Origin: Chloroflexi bacterium UBA6019
Lineage (GTDB): Bacteria; Chloroflexota; Dormibacteria; Dormibacterales; Dormibacteraceae
Assembly (NCBI GenBank): GCA_002427995.1
Contig: DIZV01000162.1
Span: 1-6,802 of the forward strand
DNA length: 6,802 bases
Direction of reading: 5' to 3'
Shown: one piece after another, positions 4,772 to 6,802 of the stretch
How positions within the stretch are numbered: position 1 is the stretch's first letter
Layout: each line of letters begins with the position of its first letter
The notes under the pieces: generated by a model
Databases searched by the model: none
Seen by the model: the letters and a program-made list of their open reading frames with translations, nothing else
Told to the model about the DNA's origin: nothing
Made by a program: the position numbers and the translations under genes

Positions 4772-6802
4772 GTGCCTGAGAAAGATCCGCTCAAGGTCGG
4801 CGACTTCGTCATCATCCGGGGCGACCGGCTGGGCAGGGTCGAGCGGCTGGAGAATGACGGCTACCAGGTCCGCTCCGTCATGGCGCGCCGGCGCTGGGCG
4901 ATCCACACCGCCTTCCGGCGCCCGGAGGAGCTGCAGGTCGCCAGCCACGACTTCGTCCGGGCCCGCCTCGGGCTGGAGGTCGCCGCCGCCCCTGCGCCAC
5001 CGGACGGTGACGGCGCGGCAACCGGGCTGACCCCGTCGCCGACCATGGCGACCAAGTCGCTCCCTCGCCGGCAGGTCCTGCACCGCGCCTCGCCGGCGAC
5101 CGAGCGCGGCCTCGCCGACCGCGTCCTCCGCCAGCCAGAGGCCGCGCCGGCGGCCGTCGAGTCGCGGCCGCCGGCCCCACCGCTACCACCCGGTGAGCTG
5201 GCCGAGCTTTTCTCGACGGTGGCTTACGAGAGACCCTTCCGCCGCTATCAGGGCCTCGCGCTCGACGCCTTCGAGATGGCGCGGGCCGCGGGGCGCCGGC
5301 AGGCCTACATCGTGATGCCACCCGGCTCGGGCAAGACGGTGCTCGGCCTCGAGATCGCCCGCCGGCTCGGCAACCGGACCGTCTGCCTCGGACCCAACAC
5401 GGCGATCCAGGGCCAGTGGGTCGAGCAGTGGCGGAGCTTCCGTCCGGCGGCGGTCAGCGCCGGGCTCGATCCCTCGCTCGACGCCCACCTCACCGCCCTC
5501 ACCTACCAGGCCATCTGCGACATCGATCCGCACAGCCCTGACCTGGAGCAGGAGGTGGCCGAGCTCCAGGCGGGCGACAGCGGCGACCGGTATGTCTCGG
5601 CCAACCTCCGCCGCCAACTCCGTCTGGTGGCCGCCCAGGGCGGCGAGCGCGAGGAGTTGCTGGCAATGCTCCATCCGAATGGCCGCCGACTGGTCGAGCG
5701 GATCGCCGGCGGTGGCCAGTGGACGTTGATCCTGGACGAGTGTCACCACCTGCTCGAGATGTGGGGTTATCTGCTCCGAGCCGTGGTTCACGAGCTGGGC
5801 GACCGCGTCTTCCTGCTCGGCCTGACGGCGACCCCTCCCTCGGAGCTCGACTTCAAGCAGGCGGCGCTCTACCACGAACTCTTCGGCCGGGCCGACTTCG
5901 AGGTGGCCACCCCGGCCGTGGTCAAGGAGGGAAACCTCGCGCCCTACCAGGAGCTCGCCTACCTGACCACCCCGCTCGGTCACGAGGCCGATTTCATCGA
6001 GAGCGAGCGCACCCGCTTCGAGGAGCTGGTGACGGCCCTCCTCGACCCCAGCCTTGGCACGGTCTCCTTCCTCGACTGGTTCCGCGCCCGGTTCGTCGAG
6101 CGACGGACCAAGGCCGGGGTCGAGGTCGGCTGGGACGAGCTGGAGGCGGCCCAGCCCCGGCTGGCGCAGGCGGCGCTCCGCTACTGCTTCGGCAGCTCGC
6201 TGGCCCCTCCGTCCGGCGCCCGTCTTCGGGAGGGCGACCGGGAGCCGCCGACCGCCGATGACTGGGTCTACCTGATCGACGATTACTGCGTCGGCCACCT
6301 CCGGGGGAGCGAGGACCCGGCCGATCTGGCGGCCTGGGAGATGATCCGCACGGCCCTGCCCAGCCTCGGCTATGCGCTCGGCTACCACGGCGTCCGCTCC
6401 TACCTCTCCCCGGTCGACCGCGTCCTCCTCCTTTCGGGGGCCAAGGCGGTGGCGGCGGCCGAGATCCTGGCCACCGAGGAGCGCGCCCTCGGATCTCGCC
6501 TCCGCGCGGTGGTGCTCTGCGATTTCGAGTCAGCCGGCGCCGAATCTCCCGCCGGCCTGGCCGGCGTCCTCGACCCCCAGGCCGGCTCCGCCGCCCTCGT
6601 CCTGCGGCGTTTTCTCGCCGATCCCGGGGCGCGGGTGCTGAACCCGATCCTTCTGACCGGCCGGAGCGTCGCCTGCTCGCGGGCCACCGCGGTCGAGCTC
6701 GCCTCCTGGCTCGAGCGCAGCTTCGACCTCGTTCCCGAAGGAGAGGGCGAGGTGGTCGAGCTCAAAGCCGAGCTCGGTCGCTGGGAGCCGCGGGAATACG
6801 TC
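4772..6802 (+). CDS. superfamily 2 DEAD/DEAH-type helicase with SH3-like N-terminus, 3' end missing
   Basis: An ATP-driven nucleic-acid helicase or translocase. The frame is open for 677 codons to the window end. Residues 7-65 (KVGDFVIIRGDRLGRVERLENDGYQV onward) look like a small SH3/KOW-type barrel. Residues 66-142 are an Ala/Pro-rich linker (RPPAPPLPPGE, 132-142). The first RecA domain has a Q-like RRYQ (157-160), Walker A PGSGKT (184-189), motif Ia around GPNTAIQGQW (207-216), TYQ (244-246), motif II DECHH (322-326) and motif III LTATP (351-355). About 220 residues without helicase motifs follow. A probable second RecA domain opens near 576 (RLRAVVLCDFE), but its motifs V and VI lie beyond the window. 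GTG 4772 is the first start after an in-frame TAG at 4751 and keeps the N-terminal barrel whole; ATG 4880 would cut it. The ribosome binding site is weak. It is transcribed divergently from amt. Chromosomal repair and phage-defence helicases are both possible, and I do not recognise the exact family. Confidence 0.88.
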   Translation, partial: MPEKDPLKVGDFVIIRGDRLGRVERLENDGYQVRSVMARRRWAIHTAFRRPEELQVASHDFVRARLGLEVAAAPAPPDGDGAATGLTPSPTMATKSLPRRQVLHRASPATERGLADRVLRQPEAAPAAVESRPPAPPLPPGELAELFSTVAYERPFRRYQGLALDAFEMARAAGRRQAYIVMPPGSGKTVLGLEIARRLGNRTVCLGPNTAIQGQWVEQWRSFRPAAVSAGLDPSLDAHLTALTYQAICDIDPHSPDLEQEVAELQAGDSGDRYVSANLRRQLRLVAAQGGEREELLAMLHPNGRRLVERIAGGGQWTLILDECHHLLEMWGYLLRAVVHELGDRVFLLGLTATPPSELDFKQAALYHELFGRADFEVATPAVVKEGNLAPYQELAYLTTPLGHEADFIESERTRFEELVTALLDPSLGTVSFLDWFRARFVERRTKAGVEVGWDELEAAQPRLAQAALRYCFGSSLAPPSGARLREGDREPPTADDWVYLIDDYCVGHLRGSEDPADLAAWEMIRTALPSLGYALGYHGVRSYLSPVDRVLLLSGAKAVAAAEILATEERALGSRLRAVVLCDFESAGAESPAGLAGVLDPQAGSAALVLRRFLADPGARVLNPILLTGRSVACSRATAVELASWLERSFDLVPEGEGEVVELKAELGRWEPREYV

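Noticed and set aside
4685..5083. N-terminal extension of the amt reading frame
   Set aside because: It has no Amt similarity, would place residues before a typical signal peptide, and is antisense to the start of the helicase gene.
5183..6388. A 401-codon open frame on the - strand, opposite the helicase
   Set aside because: The + strand frame carries ordered helicase motifs over the same bases. The antisense product is a low-complexity Glu/Leu/Gly/Arg sequence with no family signature.

Overview
The window is GC-rich DNA with strong G/C bias at third codon positions, GTG and probably TTG starts, and almost no non-coding space. I see no RNA gene, CRISPR array, insertion sequence or phage gene, and no gene-free stretch longer than about 90 bases. 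The gene content is ordinary bacterial chromosome. The PII protein lacks the modifiable tyrosine of Proteobacteria and Actinobacteria and resembles, from memory, the NrgB/GlnK type of Bacillus. With the high GC this suggests a high-GC member of the Terrabacteria, perhaps a soil Chloroflexota- or Dormibacterota-like lineage. That placement is inference with low confidence.

Layout. (1) Bases 1-2104, + strand: the 3' part of an AMP-forming acyl-CoA ligase, then, after 10 bases, an alpha/beta hydrolase. They look like one operon and end at a GC-rich hairpin. (2) Bases 2159-2800, + strand: a small secreted lytic transglycosylase with its own signal peptide. (3) Bases 2838 to about 4684, - strand: an ammonium transporter (amt) followed by a PII signal protein (glnK type), joined by an ATGA stop/start overlap. 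This pair converges on the transglycosylase across 37 bases that hold two small dyads. (4) Bases 4772-6802, + strand: a large superfamily 2 helicase gene that runs off the window end and is read divergently from amt. The 87-97 base divergent region holds an AT-armed inverted repeat, and a perfect 14-bp palindrome lies over the amt start.

How the genes work together. Amt brings ammonium through the membrane, and PII senses ATP/ADP and 2-oxoglutarate and plugs Amt when nitrogen is plentiful. Overlapping translation should keep their amounts matched. The ligase and hydrolase plausibly activate and process a carboxylic acid, but the substrate cannot be read from sequence. The transglycosylase acts on peptidoglycan outside the membrane. 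The helicase belongs to nucleic-acid metabolism and has no evident link to the nitrogen genes beyond the shared promoter region.

Most worth a second look: an abrupt codon-use and family-similarity change inside the ligase near base 340, the non-uridylylatable PII, the dyads around the amt start, and the helicase with an SH3-like N-terminus and a large insertion between its RecA halves.
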